A stretch of DNA of 64,000 nt from Arenibacter certesii DSM 19833 (lineage in GTDB: Bacteria; Bacteroidota; Bacteroidia; Flavobacteriales; Flavobacteriaceae), in the NCBI RefSeq assembly GCF_000429545.1, contig NZ_KE386914.1, positions 336,032 through 400,031 on the forward strand, written 5' to 3'. This document shows positions 35,163-45,296 of this stretch, one piece after another. A program made the translations under genes and the position numbers. Numbering within the stretch: the stretch's first letter is position 1; every line of letters begins with the position of its first letter. The notes beneath the pieces were generated by a model. The model saw only the letters and a list, made by a program, of their open reading frames with translations. It was not told the origin of the DNA and did no database searches.

Positions 35163-37559
35163 TTACTGTTTAGGTTTTATGGTAAGAAGCGATTTTTTGG
35201 TACGAATGATCTCTTCCTTATTCATCATCATTTTCCTGAACTCACCCTTATTAAACATTTTAGCTTGGTCCTTATAATGTTTGCTAAACGGATTTCCCGA
35301 TTGTCCGGTTGGTAAAATACTGGTGCTGTTTTCCACATCGGAAAAATCGATAACCCGCCTTGTGGAAGGGCCCGACGTTACTGGGTATTTTCCTGTTTCG
35401 TTATATCTAAAAGCCATATTATTAATAACCTCTCTAGTGGCACCTATGGGAAAAGGACCTACGTTAAAGAAACTTCTTAGGGCTTTCATTTTCCCAATGG
35501 GATGTTCGTGCTCCAGAGTATGCACCTTACCCCAAGTCCATTTTTTCTTATTGGGTCCAAAATCGGCTTCCAACGACTTTAACGCCATTTTAAAAGCGTG
35601 GTTTACTCTATTGGTTTTATTTTCTACGGTATCCGTAGTGTGAATATCATCGAACCAAATTGAATTTTCTTTTTTTGCCATGGGGGCAATCATCCGCTTA
35701 TGCAAATGGGTACTTAGCAGTTGTTGGAACATTTCTGGTCCCAACTCGTCTTCAAAGGTGTTTTTTAAAAGGGCATAGATCCACCTGTGATAAATAGTAG
35801 GAGCTATACTATCTATTTCGTTTTCCCCTTTCCAGGCACTAATTTTATCCAAAGCCATAATCTCGGATTTATCCAATTGGGAGACATCCATCAATTTTGC
35901 CAGATCGGTAACAATTTCGGCATTAACATCAGATACGCCATCCAATAGCATAGCTTCTACATCGTCCTTTGTCCAATCGTTTTTGGGCTCCAATAGCTTT
36001 ACAATCCGCTTAGCACGATTCTCTGGCAGGTAATAGCCAGGATATAACATCCCAGCTATGGAATCTGGCTGATTGTTGGCCGAATACACATAGTTCCAAG
36101 GTGGGTTAATAGCCATTGGGTTTTCTGAAAAGTCCAGATATTCCAGAGGTTCGTCTTTCCCGGAACTACCATCTAATATAAATTTGGTATGGGTACCATC
36201 GGGCATTTTATAAAGCTGTGCAGATGCAAACCAAGCAATATTTCCCGCTGCATCCCCATACATTAAATTAAGACCCGGAGCGTGAATTTTGGGAAGTGCT
36301 TCTTGGAATTCAAATAGATTTTGGGCATGGGTAATCCCATACAATGCTTCCATCACCTTATTCTCCATTTTAGTATATATCCAAGACATAGCAATGGGTT
36401 GCTCCCCATTTACCTCCTCTATAATTCCGTTTAAAATAGGGCCATGTGCCGTCTTTTTATAAGAAAAAGAGATGTCCTCTCCATTCTTTATTGGTATAGT
36501 CTTGGTGACCTCTTCATATTTTTCCCATCCGTTCGGAGTTTTATAGGTTGTAGGGTCAGACGGATTTTCTTCCTCGTAATAGAAGTCTATATCATCATTC
36601 TCGAACATGGTTATTCCATAGGCCAATTTTCTATCGTGCCCTAGCAATGGGAATGGAATTCCTGCCATATGGTAGCCATATTTTTCGTAATTAGGAGTAC
36701 TTAAATGGGCCTCGTACCATACAGAAGGCTGTGCAAACCCAATATGGGGATCATTGGCCAAAATGACTTTACCGTTTTTTGTTTTTTGAGTACCAATTAC
36801 CCAACTGTTGCTTCCTTCAAACAGAGGAAGTGGTAATTTATTTAGCACTTCATGTACCCTAGTTGCCATCTGATTGTTTAGCCTATCCTTGGAACTAGGT
36901 TTGAAGTTTTTTATAAAGGTGGTACTGGAATCTACATCTATTTCTAGATCTCTTAAATATTCCTGGCCAAGCTTATTCTTAATATTGGTTAAAAGGGGAT
37001 CCGTCTTATGGGCCATGGCAAAACTGAATGCCATATAGCCCATTGTATTATGAATGTCCTTAATCGTAAAAGGTCTTTTTTCTATTCCTGTAAGATAGAA
37101 TTCAACGGGGGTTGGTCCTTCCTTCAGAAATTGATTCACCCCATCCAAGTAGGCTTGGGCGAGTTTTACCATCGGTGCATTAAAGTCTAATTGATCTACC
37201 GTTTTCTGTGAGGCATCATCTATCCCTAAGGATAAGAAAAACTTATCTGTATCCACTAGTTCTTCCCCAAACATTTGGGAGAGTTTCCCTTCAGCGATTC
37301 TGCGCAATAATTCCATTTGCCAGAGTCGGTCTTGTGCATGTACATATCCAAGGCTCCTATAAGCATCTTCCTCCTCTTGCGCATAAATATGAGGAATACC
37401 ATAGCTGTCATAATAGACTTCTACCTTGTCCTTTAAATTAGAAAGTTCTTGTTCCCCGGAGTATTTAGGAGAAAGTAAAAATATTACAATAGCGCCAATT
37501 AGCACCAATATAATCAGGATGCTAACAACACCCCATAAAAGTTTTTTAATTGTCTTCAC
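35163..37559 (-). CDS. Penicillin acylase family (Ntn-hydrolase) protein
   Basis: The 798-aa precursor begins with a membrane anchor (about 7-30), and the rest should be periplasmic. Ntn-hydrolase maturation residues are present: G249/S250 in FEGSNSWVIG, where S250 would become the N-terminal nucleophile of the beta chain. Family blocks include YGIPHIYA, GYVHAQDRLWQME, ILANDPHIGFAQPSVWYE and the later FNVGPFPIGATREV region. Members hydrolyse amide bonds of acylated small molecules such as N-acyl homoserine lactones or beta-lactams. The substrate here is unknown. A perfect palindromic terminator (37605-37626) separates it from the upstream dsbD gene. Confidence 0.93.
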   Translation of the reverse strand: MKTIKKLLWGVVSILIILVLIGAIVIFLLSPKYSGEQELSNLKDKVEVYYDSYGIPHIYAQEEEDAYRSLGYVHAQDRLWQMELLRRIAEGKLSQMFGEELVDTDKFFLSLGIDDASQKTVDQLDFNAPMVKLAQAYLDGVNQFLKEGPTPVEFYLTGIEKRPFTIKDIHNTMGYMAFSFAMAHKTDPLLTNIKNKLGQEYLRDLEIDVDSSTTFIKNFKPSSKDRLNNQMATRVHEVLNKLPLPLFEGSNSWVIGTQKTKNGKVILANDPHIGFAQPSVWYEAHLSTPNYEKYGYHMAGIPFPLLGHDRKLAYGITMFENDDIDFYYEEENPSDPTTYKTPNGWEKYEEVTKTIPIKNGEDISFSYKKTAHGPILNGIIEEVNGEQPIAMSWIYTKMENKVMEALYGITHAQNLFEFQEALPKIHAPGLNLMYGDAAGNIAWFASAQLYKMPDGTHTKFILDGSSGKDEPLEYLDFSENPMAINPPWNYVYSANNQPDSIAGMLYPGYYLPENRAKRIVKLLEPKNDWTKDDVEAMLLDGVSDVNAEIVTDLAKLMDVSQLDKSEIMALDKISAWKGENEIDSIAPTIYHRWIYALLKNTFEDELGPEMFQQLLSTHLHKRMIAPMAKKENSIWFDDIHTTDTVENKTNRVNHAFKMALKSLEADFGPNKKKWTWGKVHTLEHEHPIGKMKALRSFFNVGPFPIGATREVINNMAFRYNETGKYPVTSGPSTRRVIDFSDVENSTSILPTGQSGNPFSKHYKDQAKMFNKGEFRKMMMNKEEIIRTKKSLLTIKPKQ

Positions 37560-37604
37560 TAAAGCAAATTAATTGCTAAAGGTAAATTAATAATAAGGAT
37601 AAAA

Positions 37605-37626
37605 AAAGCACTCCTAGGAGTGCTTT
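37605..37626 (-). terminator. Terminator of the dsbD operon
   Basis: AAAGCACTCCT followed directly by AGGAGTGCTTT is a perfect 22-bp palindrome. On the minus strand it is followed by seven or more T. It lies 150 bases past the dsbD stop. Confidence 0.8.
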
Positions 37627-37774
37627 CATGCATTTTCAAACTCTTCGATAATCCGCAAGAATTATAGCTGTAATGCTGAATTTTCTATGATGAAATGCTG
37701 GTAAACCCGACATAATGTAATGGGCGAATGTAAAGAAAATCCAGAATAGTCAAATTCCCCAATTCTAACTTATC

Positions 37775-39757
37775 CTATTTCAACATCGTTAGATTTTGGA
37801 AATTGGAAACTCCTTTTTTAAGCCATTCCTTATAGGTATCCCTATCTGTATATTGTATAGCCGAATTTAAAACTTCCAGATCTGGGGAAAGTAGAACATA
37901 ATAGGGTTGTGATGCCGCATTAAAATTTAGGGTTTGAAATGTTCCCCATTTTTCTCCAACGGTAGTTATTTCCTTCACCCGACCAGATTTGTACTTAAAA
38001 TCAAATTGCTCATCGCTTGGAAGTTCTTTTCTGTCATCTATATATAGGGAGATTAGCACATAATCTTCTTTCAATATAGGGTATATATCGGATTCGCTCC
38101 ATACGTGCTCCTCCATTTTCCGACAGTTTACGCAAGCCCAACCCGTGAAATCCAATAGAATAGGTTTATTCACCTTTTTGGCATGGGCCACCCCTTCATC
38201 AAAGTCTTTAAAACAATCTATACCTAGAGGACAGTCGCTTTCCTGAGTTACTACACTATAAAAATGTGGTGGTGGAAATCCACTCAATAGTTTTAAATTG
38301 GTAATATTAGATACTCCCAAAATGAGATATATAGAAAATGCAGCGGATACTAATCCCGTAATCTTTCTCCCTTTGGATAATTTTTGTTTAGGACCATCAT
38401 GTGGGAATCTTAAGATTCCGAATAAATAAAGTGTTAGTAAGACAAACAAAACAATCCAAACTCCTAAAAAGATCTCTCTTTTAAAAATTCCCCAGTTGCC
38501 TACTAAATCAGCGTTGGACAAGAATTTAAAGGCCAGGGCCAACTCTAAAAATCCTAGGGTCACTTTAACCGTAGTCATCCATCCTCCAGATTTTGGCATT
38601 GAATTCAGCCAAGCGGGAAATAGAGCAAACAAGCCAAATGGTAAGGCAAGAGCAAAACCAAATCCAACCATTCCTATGGTAAGGTTGGTAGCTACATCAC
38701 CATCGGCGAGCGCAGTACTTCCCAGTAAACCTCCTAAAATAGGTCCAGTACAAGAGAAAGATACAATGGCCAGGGTTACTGCCATAAAAAATATACCTAT
38801 CCCTCCGCCCACTTTGGTAGAAGCCGAGTCCATTTTATTGGCCCATGAGCTGGGTAGAGTCAGTTCATAATATCCAAAAAAGGAAAAAGCAAAGAATACA
38901 AATATCACAAAGAAGGCTATGTTTAGCCAAATATTGGTCGCTATCGTATTCAATATCTGTGAATCTACTGAATCAAACAAGTGAAAAGGTAGGCTGAGCA
39001 AAAAGTAAATTAGAACAATAAAAAAGCCGTATAATAGGGCATTCCCAACGCCACGGGATTTATTTTCGGACTGCTTTGTAAAAAAAGAAACCGTAAGGGG
39101 AATCATAGGAAAAACACAGGGGGTCAATAAGGCAATGAAACCTCCGAGGAAGCCTAAACCAAAGATGACCCACATTCCGGTCTTTTCATCCACATGGTCT
39201 CTATCCCCTTCAACTAAGAGGTCTTTGTTTTTAAGGTCTACTATAAGTGCTTCACCTAATTCCTTACTACGTTCATCTACCTCTTTTTCTATAATTACTG
39301 CCGCTTCTCCGGTAAGGGAAATATGAAACACTTCATCTTTAGGAATACAAACCTCGTTACAAATTTGATAGAAGAGACCTACTTCAACCTGGGTAACCTC
39401 TGGATTTAACAGTTTTATTTTTTGTGTGAAGATTGCCTCGTTCCTAAAAAAGGTCTCTTCCACCTCAAAAATATCGGAATATTCCGTTATGGTAGCACTT
39501 TCTTTAGTTTCCCCAATTAACTCGTAGTCTTCCCCCTCTTTTACAAAAGTAAATTCACTTGGTAGAGAACCGTTTTCATCTGTAAATTGGGAGAAGATAT
39601 ACCAACCTTCATATATATCGGCCTTAACAATCAAATTGTATTCGGTATCGGATATTTTTTCTGCCTCGTAGCTCCAAGCGGTGGGATTATCGTTTGATTG
39701 GGATTGACCCATAAACAAACCGAAGATAAATACAACTACTCCTATTAATTTCCTCAT
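37775..39757 (-). CDS. dsbD: Thiol:disulfide interchange protein DsbD
   Basis: The 660-aa inner-membrane protein moves electrons from cytosolic thioredoxin to periplasmic thiol proteins. It has a signal peptide (to about 20, GQSQS) and a periplasmic alpha domain with CNEVC (about 132-136). Eight transmembrane segments carry the redox Cys (CVFPMIPLTVSFF and FSCTGPILGG), followed by a C-terminal thioredoxin-like domain with active site CVNC (about 538-541). The start ATG overlaps the last base of tilS (TAATG), so the genes are translationally coupled. It is a likely electron source for the TlpA-like protein at 10.8 kb. Confidence 0.95.
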   Translation of the reverse strand: MRKLIGVVVFIFGLFMGQSQSNDNPTAWSYEAEKISDTEYNLIVKADIYEGWYIFSQFTDENGSLPSEFTFVKEGEDYELIGETKESATITEYSDIFEVEETFFRNEAIFTQKIKLLNPEVTQVEVGLFYQICNEVCIPKDEVFHISLTGEAAVIIEKEVDERSKELGEALIVDLKNKDLLVEGDRDHVDEKTGMWVIFGLGFLGGFIALLTPCVFPMIPLTVSFFTKQSENKSRGVGNALLYGFFIVLIYFLLSLPFHLFDSVDSQILNTIATNIWLNIAFFVIFVFFAFSFFGYYELTLPSSWANKMDSASTKVGGGIGIFFMAVTLAIVSFSCTGPILGGLLGSTALADGDVATNLTIGMVGFGFALALPFGLFALFPAWLNSMPKSGGWMTTVKVTLGFLELALAFKFLSNADLVGNWGIFKREIFLGVWIVLFVLLTLYLFGILRFPHDGPKQKLSKGRKITGLVSAAFSIYLILGVSNITNLKLLSGFPPPHFYSVVTQESDCPLGIDCFKDFDEGVAHAKKVNKPILLDFTGWACVNCRKMEEHVWSESDIYPILKEDYVLISLYIDDRKELPSDEQFDFKYKSGRVKEITTVGEKWGTFQTLNFNAASQPYYVLLSPDLEVLNSAIQYTDRDTYKEWLKKGVSNFQNLTMLK

Positions 39758-41061
39758 TATACTAAACTAATCTTTACTATTTTCTTTGTTGATTCTGTAA
39801 TTTTAAAGCGATCGTCGGCACGTTTTCCTATTACCCAAACCACTTTATTACCAGAACACAGTAACCACTGGTTTTCTTTAGAAAATTTATCAAACTTTTC
39901 GTCCTTGAAATATTTGGACAATTTTTTCTTGCCCACCATTCCGAGCGGGTAAAAATAGTCCCCTTTTTCCCTTTTTCGGAGTATTAAGGGATACTTTAAC
40001 GTTTCTTTGTCTAGATATAGTACTTTTTGGGAAAATTTTTCAATTTGATTTACTTCATCTATTTTCATTGAAAAGGGAACACGTATTTCCGATGTGCCTT
40101 CATGAATTTCATAAAGATTATCGTTTTTAGACGTCTTTTCCTGTAATAACAAAAACTCCCTATCCTTTAAAAGACGATGAGAGGGGGATTGCACTTCTTT
40201 CCCACTGTTAGTCGTTAGAAGCCCAAGAATGTCTTCCCATTGGGTAAATCCGTACTCCCTAAAAAAATGAAATAAGTAGCTCTTGGTGGGCTGTAAATTT
40301 AAAAGTGCAGCAGTTGCCACCTTTATCTGACCATCTTCAACTATAAAAAGCCTTTCCTTCAGCTCTTTTAAATAAACCTGATTGATCTTCAAGGTATCTA
40401 TTAAATGCTCCTGGGTCTTTAAAAAGTTATCCAAGAAAGTGGGGTGTAATTCCTTTAGTCGAGGAACGATGGTATGGCGAATATTATTTCTCAAATATTT
40501 AGTATCCTGATTACTAGCATCTTCCCTCCATTCCAACTTTTGTTCTTGGGCATAAGAAAGTACCTCATCTCTAGAAAATTTAAGTAGAGGTCTGGAGATG
40601 GAATCCGTCATTTCCGGAATTCCTGTCAGGCCTTCAATTCCTGTACCCCGGGACAGGTTAATAAGGAAGGTTTCCAAATTATCATCGGCATGATGAGCGG
40701 TGACCAAAGTTTTTATGTTCCGTTCTTGCATTAATTCCTTAAACCAGGCATACCGCAATTCCCTAGCCGCTATCTGTATGGAAAGTTTGTGTTCACTTGC
40801 ATAATCCTGTGTATTGAAATGGGTTACATGCAGGTTTTCACCTAATGAATCCGCCAATTCCCTCACAAAGACCTCATCCTTATCACTTTCTGCTTCCCGT
40901 AAATGAAAATTACAATGGGCCAACTCAAAGTCCAATTTACATGATGCACATAAATGGGCCAAAACAACACTATCTACCCCCCCACTGATTGCCAGCACAA
41001 AAGCCTCTCTTCCAAGATGGGAGAAATTTTCTACTATGTGATTTTTAAATCGGTCTAACAC
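39757..41061 (-). CDS. tilS: tRNA(Ile)-lysidine synthase
   Basis: TilS attaches lysine to C34 of tRNA-Ile2, so that it reads AUA. The 434-aa protein has the PP-loop motif SGGVDS (26-31), the family's AHHADDNLET block, and the C-terminal substrate-binding region (GKKKLSKYFKDEKFDKFSKENQWLL). It ends in the dsbD start. Essential and cytosolic. Confidence 0.96.
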   Translation of the reverse strand: MLDRFKNHIVENFSHLGREAFVLAISGGVDSVVLAHLCASCKLDFELAHCNFHLREAESDKDEVFVRELADSLGENLHVTHFNTQDYASEHKLSIQIAARELRYAWFKELMQERNIKTLVTAHHADDNLETFLINLSRGTGIEGLTGIPEMTDSISRPLLKFSRDEVLSYAQEQKLEWREDASNQDTKYLRNNIRHTIVPRLKELHPTFLDNFLKTQEHLIDTLKINQVYLKELKERLFIVEDGQIKVATAALLNLQPTKSYLFHFFREYGFTQWEDILGLLTTNSGKEVQSPSHRLLKDREFLLLQEKTSKNDNLYEIHEGTSEIRVPFSMKIDEVNQIEKFSQKVLYLDKETLKYPLILRKREKGDYFYPLGMVGKKKLSKYFKDEKFDKFSKENQWLLCSGNKVVWVIGKRADDRFKITESTKKIVKISLV

Positions 41062-41133
41062 GGCACTAATTTAAGGAAGAAAAATGGATTGATTCCCTTC
41101 TGTAGATGCTGATATCCACATCTATGTATCCGC

Positions 41134-41979
41134 TTAATCACCGGAATGTCTTATAATAGTTTTCAGCTTTAACCAATGGGATATTTTTTGCAGTACCTCT
41201 TTACTGCAAAGGTCCTTATGCAATTCGTGATATCCCCCTTCAAATAATTCTAAAGAGGTCACGGAGGCGTTATTATGAAAATCCTGAGTGCCTCTATAAT
41301 CTATTATTTTGTCTCCAGTCCCATGGAGTAGCAAGGTTTTAGTTTTTAATTTGGAAGCATTTTCAATTGCCCATTGTCCCGCTGCAATCACCGGAAAGGC
41401 AAACATGGGGCTTACCATATCATGACCTAAGGGATCTTGTTTATAATGTTCCACCTCTTCAGGAATTCGGGATATTCCCTCTGGATCTAATCCTGAGGAC
41501 ATGGTAATATGAGGAAAAATCCCCATAATAGCCTTTCCAAGAATCATTTTCCATTTAGGGGGTTGGAACGCTAATTTTAAATAGGGACTGGAAGCTACTA
41601 TTCCTTTAAGGGGTGTTTTTGTTCTTATCCCATAATTAAGCACTAAATTCCCTCCCATACTATGGCCGTATAAAAATACTGGAGTTCCGGGAACAACAGA
41701 CTTGCCTTTAGCGATCACCATATCCAACAACCCCATTAGATCTCCATAGCTAGGACAATCCCCTCTTTTACCTTCAGTTTGACCATGCCCAAAATTGTCA
41801 TACCCAATTACCGCCATATTTACTTTTAATAGCGCTGGCACTACATCTGTAAAATAGCGCCCGGAATGTTCACCAAAACCGTGTACTAACACTACAAGAC
41901 CCTTTATTACAGGTGGCGCTACATACCAACAGTATATTGGAGTGTCCTTATATTTTAATGGAAGAGTTATTGTTTCCAT
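41134..41979 (-). CDS. Alpha/beta hydrolase (monoacylglycerol lipase / lysophospholipase-like)
   Basis: The 281-aa protein has the serine-hydrolase fold with VHGFGEHSGRY (32-42), the nucleophile elbow GHSMGG with S107, and the C-terminal D and H in LLHGTGDKIIDYRG and FEGGYHELHKD. The HGFGEHSxRY...GHGxSEG layout is that of PldB/monoglyceride lipases, which release fatty acids from monoacylglycerols. No signal peptide is seen. It lies on the minus strand between pabB and tilS, with gaps of about 70 bases, and is probably part of the same operon. Confidence 0.88.
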   Translation of the reverse strand: METITLPLKYKDTPIYCWYVAPPVIKGLVVLVHGFGEHSGRYFTDVVPALLKVNMAVIGYDNFGHGQTEGKRGDCPSYGDLMGLLDMVIAKGKSVVPGTPVFLYGHSMGGNLVLNYGIRTKTPLKGIVASSPYLKLAFQPPKWKMILGKAIMGIFPHITMSSGLDPEGISRIPEEVEHYKQDPLGHDMVSPMFAFPVIAAGQWAIENASKLKTKTLLLHGTGDKIIDYRGTQDFHNNASVTSLELFEGGYHELHKDLCSKEVLQKISHWLKLKTIIRHSGD

Positions 41980-42046
41980 AGCTAAATTTATATTTTATAT
42001 TTACTAAATGTTCTTGTTAATCCGACAATAAGACCTAAAAATTTCA

Positions 42047-43363
42047 CTATCTCATTTTGTTGTGCACATCTTCCAAAACCTGGTGCATAGCCTTAGCCTT
42101 TAAAAGACATTCTTCATATTCCTTTTCTGGGGAGGCTTTTGAGGTTATAGCACTCCCTACAGAAAAGGAGGCATAGGATTTTGATTTTTTGTAAAGGATA
42201 CTCCTGATCACTACATTTAGGTCAAAGTCGCCTTCAGGAGTAAAATACCCCACACTACCTGAGTAAAGTCCTCTTTTAGTGGCTTCCAGTTCATCTATTA
42301 TTTTCATGGCAGAAACTTTAGGTGCCCCCGTCATACTTCCCATGGGAAATGTTTCTTTTATAATATCTACTGGGTTTTTATTGTCTGACACCTCTGCAGT
42401 AATAGTAGAAATCATCTGATGCACTTGATCAAAAGAATAAACCTTACAGAGTTCCTCTACTATTACAGTTCCTTTTAAAGCACTCTTAGACAAGTCATTA
42501 CGAACAAGATCAACAATCATAATATTCTCTGCCCGTTCTTTTGGGTCCGCCGCCAAGTTAATTGCCAATTCCGAATCTTCATGCAACTCCTTTGATCTTT
42601 TTGAGGTGCCTTTTATTGGTTGTGATATGACCTTTGCCCCCTCTTTTTTAAGATAGCGTTCAGGAGAGGCAGACATAAGATAATTGTCATTCAATTTTAA
42701 AAAAGTAGCAAATGGGGCATGTGAGATCGCATTTAAACGTAAATATGTCGCTAAGGGATTTATCTGAATGTCATCTGCATAAAATTCCAGACAAAAGTTA
42801 GCCTCGTAAATATCACCTCTATGAATATGCTCCAACATGGTGTTTACCTTGGAATAATATTCCTCTTTATGTATCCTTTGTTTTATCTGTACTTCCGATT
42901 CAGCAAATAAGTTATAAGCATAAGGCTCATCTGGACTAGTTAGCGCTTCAAAATCAGCTTCAATTTCATCGTCCACCATATTGAGATAATTAAAGCTAAC
43001 CAGATTCCCATCTATATAAATAATCTTTTTGGGCTGAAAAAAAAACAAGTCAGGAAAATTCAAACCATCAAAATTAGAAGACATCAATACTTCTACATCA
43101 TTTTTAAGGTCGTAGGACAAATAACCAAAAATATAATCCTTAGTATTGGCCTGATAGGTTTTTAAATCCTCAAAGGCATTTTCGGTATCCGTAACAATAG
43201 AAGTTATTGCATCTACAGCAAGGATGGCATCAAAGGAAGTGTATTTTTCATTGTGTCCATTACTATCACGCCATACCACCTCATTAAATTGCTGAGCCCA
43301 TTGCAGCAAGTTATTTTTAAATCCTTTAATATCCGAAACCGTAAACGATAACTTTTTTCGCAA
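42047..43363 (-). CDS. pabB: Aminodeoxychorismate synthase component I
   Basis: This enzyme converts chorismate, with ammonia from a PabA partner, to 4-amino-4-deoxychorismate for folate. The 438-aa protein carries the chorismate-binding blocks SASPERYLK, QPIKGT, DLVRNDL, FPMGSMTGAPK and YSGSVGYF. The PIKGT lysine (K251) is typical of PabB rather than TrpE (which has PIAGT), so I prefer PabB. The N-terminal tryptophan-binding-like segment is short. No pabA or pabC is present in the window. It lies 6 bases downstream of the FMN-reductase gene, as part of one operon. Confidence 0.9.
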   Translation of the reverse strand: MRKKLSFTVSDIKGFKNNLLQWAQQFNEVVWRDSNGHNEKYTSFDAILAVDAITSIVTDTENAFEDLKTYQANTKDYIFGYLSYDLKNDVEVLMSSNFDGLNFPDLFFFQPKKIIYIDGNLVSFNYLNMVDDEIEADFEALTSPDEPYAYNLFAESEVQIKQRIHKEEYYSKVNTMLEHIHRGDIYEANFCLEFYADDIQINPLATYLRLNAISHAPFATFLKLNDNYLMSASPERYLKKEGAKVISQPIKGTSKRSKELHEDSELAINLAADPKERAENIMIVDLVRNDLSKSALKGTVIVEELCKVYSFDQVHQMISTITAEVSDNKNPVDIIKETFPMGSMTGAPKVSAMKIIDELEATKRGLYSGSVGYFTPEGDFDLNVVIRSILYKKSKSYASFSVGSAITSKASPEKEYEECLLKAKAMHQVLEDVHNKMR

Positions 43364-43369
43364 AAGATT

Positions 43370-43903
43370 CTAAATTTTAGAAAGAAAGCTTTGTAACGCA
43401 GTATTATGTGCCTCCTTAAGTTCCAAATCTGTTATTCCTTCCTTTTCTGAAAAGGTATGATTAAATGAGGGCAAAGAAAAGGTAGATACTATTTCTCCCC
43501 CAAATCTTGATAATAATTTATTGGCTATTTCTTGAGACCCATTTGCACCTCCTCTACCCCTAGAAGAAGACATCAATAAAATTTTTGTGTCCTTTAAGAA
43601 TTCCCTATCCACTCTAGACAACCAATCAATAAGATTTTTAAAGAAGGCGGATACATTGCCATTATGTTCATTTACGGAGACAATAAGTCCTTTTGTCTCT
43701 CTTATTTCATCTAACAACTCCGTTAAAACTGGAGCATATCCTTCTTCTCTTTCCAGATCATCACTGTAAACGGGAAGCACTAGTTCTGTCATATTTAATA
43801 AGCAAACCTCCTTATTGGTTACTAATGATGCGGTATGTTTTACCAATTGAAAATTGATGGATCGGGTGGAGTTACTCCCTGCAAATGCTACTAATTCTGA
43901 CAT
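43370..43903 (-). CDS. NADPH-dependent FMN reductase-like flavoprotein
   Basis: The 177-aa protein has the flavodoxin-like fold of FMN-dependent NAD(P)H reductases: the phosphate loop AGSNSTRSINFQLVKHTA (8-25), the VSVNEHNGNVSAFFKNLIDWLSR segment (95-117) and the LLMSSSRGRGGANG loop. Relatives reduce quinones, azo compounds or flavins. It is the first gene of the minus-strand group leading to pabB, and the ATG is at 43903. The substrate is unknown. Confidence 0.88.
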   Translation of the reverse strand: MSELVAFAGSNSTRSINFQLVKHTASLVTNKEVCLLNMTELVLPVYSDDLEREEGYAPVLTELLDEIRETKGLIVSVNEHNGNVSAFFKNLIDWLSRVDREFLKDTKILLMSSSRGRGGANGSQEIANKLLSRFGGEIVSTFSLPSFNHTFSEKEGITDLELKEAHNTALQSFLSKI

Positions 43904-43952
43904 CTTTTAATCTAGATAATATATTATTGCAACGAAAATACCGCAAAATAGA

Positions 43953-43981
43953 TTGAATTGCGAGTTATTTATCTAATTTTG
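43953..43981 (+). promoter_or_regulatory. Promoter of the membrane acyltransferase gene
   Basis: TTG at 43953-43955, an 18-bp spacer and TAATTTTG at 43974-43981 fit the Bacteroidota -33/-7 consensus. It lies 60 bases before the start codon. Confidence 0.6.
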
Positions 43982-44040
43982 CACCCCGAAACATCCAAAG
44001 CAACTGTTTTACAAGTATATAGGATATACATAAATTATAA

Positions 44041-45240
44041 ATGGGCAATACCAACCTGAGACTTTATTTTATTGATGCAATAAGAGCCTGGGCCATCTTA
44101 ATGATGCTGCAAGGACATTTTGTTGATGGTTTATTGGACAATGGCTTTAGGGACAACTCCAATACATACTATTCTGTTTGGAAGTATTTTAGAGGGGTTA
44201 CCGCTCCAGTTTTCTTTACAGTATCCGGATTTATATTCACCTACTTACTTATTAAAGGAGATAAAATTGGATTTGCTAACCCTAGGGTAAAAAAGGGTGT
44301 TAAAAGAGGACTCCAATTGATAGTAATTGGGTACCTACTCAGATTAAACTTTTTTGGTCTCTTAAAAGGCCAGATTTATGGCTCCTTTTACCTTGTGGAC
44401 GTATTACACTGTATAGGATTATCTATTTTAGGGATCATTGGCATCTATCTGCTGACGGCTAATAGAAATAAATTTTTATTTCCCAGCATTTTACTTATCA
44501 TCACCTTGGTCCTATTTGTAATGGAACCCTATTACAAACAATATTCCCATCATTATTTACCCAGCTTATTAGCCAATTATCTTACTAAGGCCAACGGTTC
44601 CGTATTTACTATTATGCCCTGGTTTGGGTATGCCAGCATAGGGGCTTTTCTTTCTGTTTGGTTCCATAGATTTAAGAGCAGCATTTATTTGTATCCGGTT
44701 GCCATTTTAAGCTTTACGGTTATAGGAACCTTATTGCTGTTTTATTCTTCTGGTTTCTTTCTAAAACTATCCAACCTTACGGGAATGGCCTTGTTTTCTA
44801 AAGTGTATTTAAATAATTATTTGTTCATTAGACTGGGCGATGTGTTTTTGGTATTTGCCGTTTTTATGCTGTTTAGAAGATTCATGACCAACAGTACCTT
44901 GTTAAAAATAGGCCAAAGCACGCTTTCTATTTACGTATTCCATTATATTATCCTTTATGGAAGTTTTACGGGATTAGGCGTATACTACTTTTTAAATAAT
45001 TCCCTTTCTCCTTATATAGTTATTCCAGGGGCTATGGCGTTTATTATTGCTACTACCCTGTTAGCCTTAAAATATGAAGATAATAAAGTGCAGATTAAAC
45101 TACATTTGGCTACGGGAATTAAGGTAGTTCAAGATAAAGCAGCCTCATTAATAGGAATGGAAAGTTTACCAAGTGCTAAGATAATATGGTCAAAATCCAA
45201 ACTAAGCTTGCAGCGCTTATTTAGACTGGTAAAGAATTAG
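44041..45240 (+). CDS. Multi-pass membrane acyltransferase (DUF1624/HGSNAT-like)
   Basis: The 399-aa protein has about ten hydrophobic segments and begins with the motif FIDAIRAWAILMMLQGHFVDG, typical of DUF1624/HGSNAT-type and acyltransferase-3-type membrane proteins. The catalytic-type His is H26 in QGHFVDG, near the first helix. Later segments (APVFFTVSGFIFTYLL, LYLVD-VLHCIGLSILG, FHYIILYG) support the fold. It should transfer acyl groups to a membrane-embedded or envelope sugar substrate. The substrate is unknown. A good promoter lies upstream, and the gene is divergent from the FMN reductase gene. Confidence 0.88.
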   Translation: MGNTNLRLYFIDAIRAWAILMMLQGHFVDGLLDNGFRDNSNTYYSVWKYFRGVTAPVFFTVSGFIFTYLLIKGDKIGFANPRVKKGVKRGLQLIVIGYLLRLNFFGLLKGQIYGSFYLVDVLHCIGLSILGIIGIYLLTANRNKFLFPSILLIITLVLFVMEPYYKQYSHHYLPSLLANYLTKANGSVFTIMPWFGYASIGAFLSVWFHRFKSSIYLYPVAILSFTVIGTLLLFYSSGFFLKLSNLTGMALFSKVYLNNYLFIRLGDVFLVFAVFMLFRRFMTNSTLLKIGQSTLSIYVFHYIILYGSFTGLGVYYFLNNSLSPYIVIPGAMAFIIATTLLALKYEDNKVQIKLHLATGIKVVQDKAASLIGMESLPSAKIIWSKSKLSLQRLFRLVKN

Positions 45241-45296
45241 CGCTATAATGCTCCTTTCCATAAAGGTTTGTCCTATTTTCGCGCAAAAAAATAAAC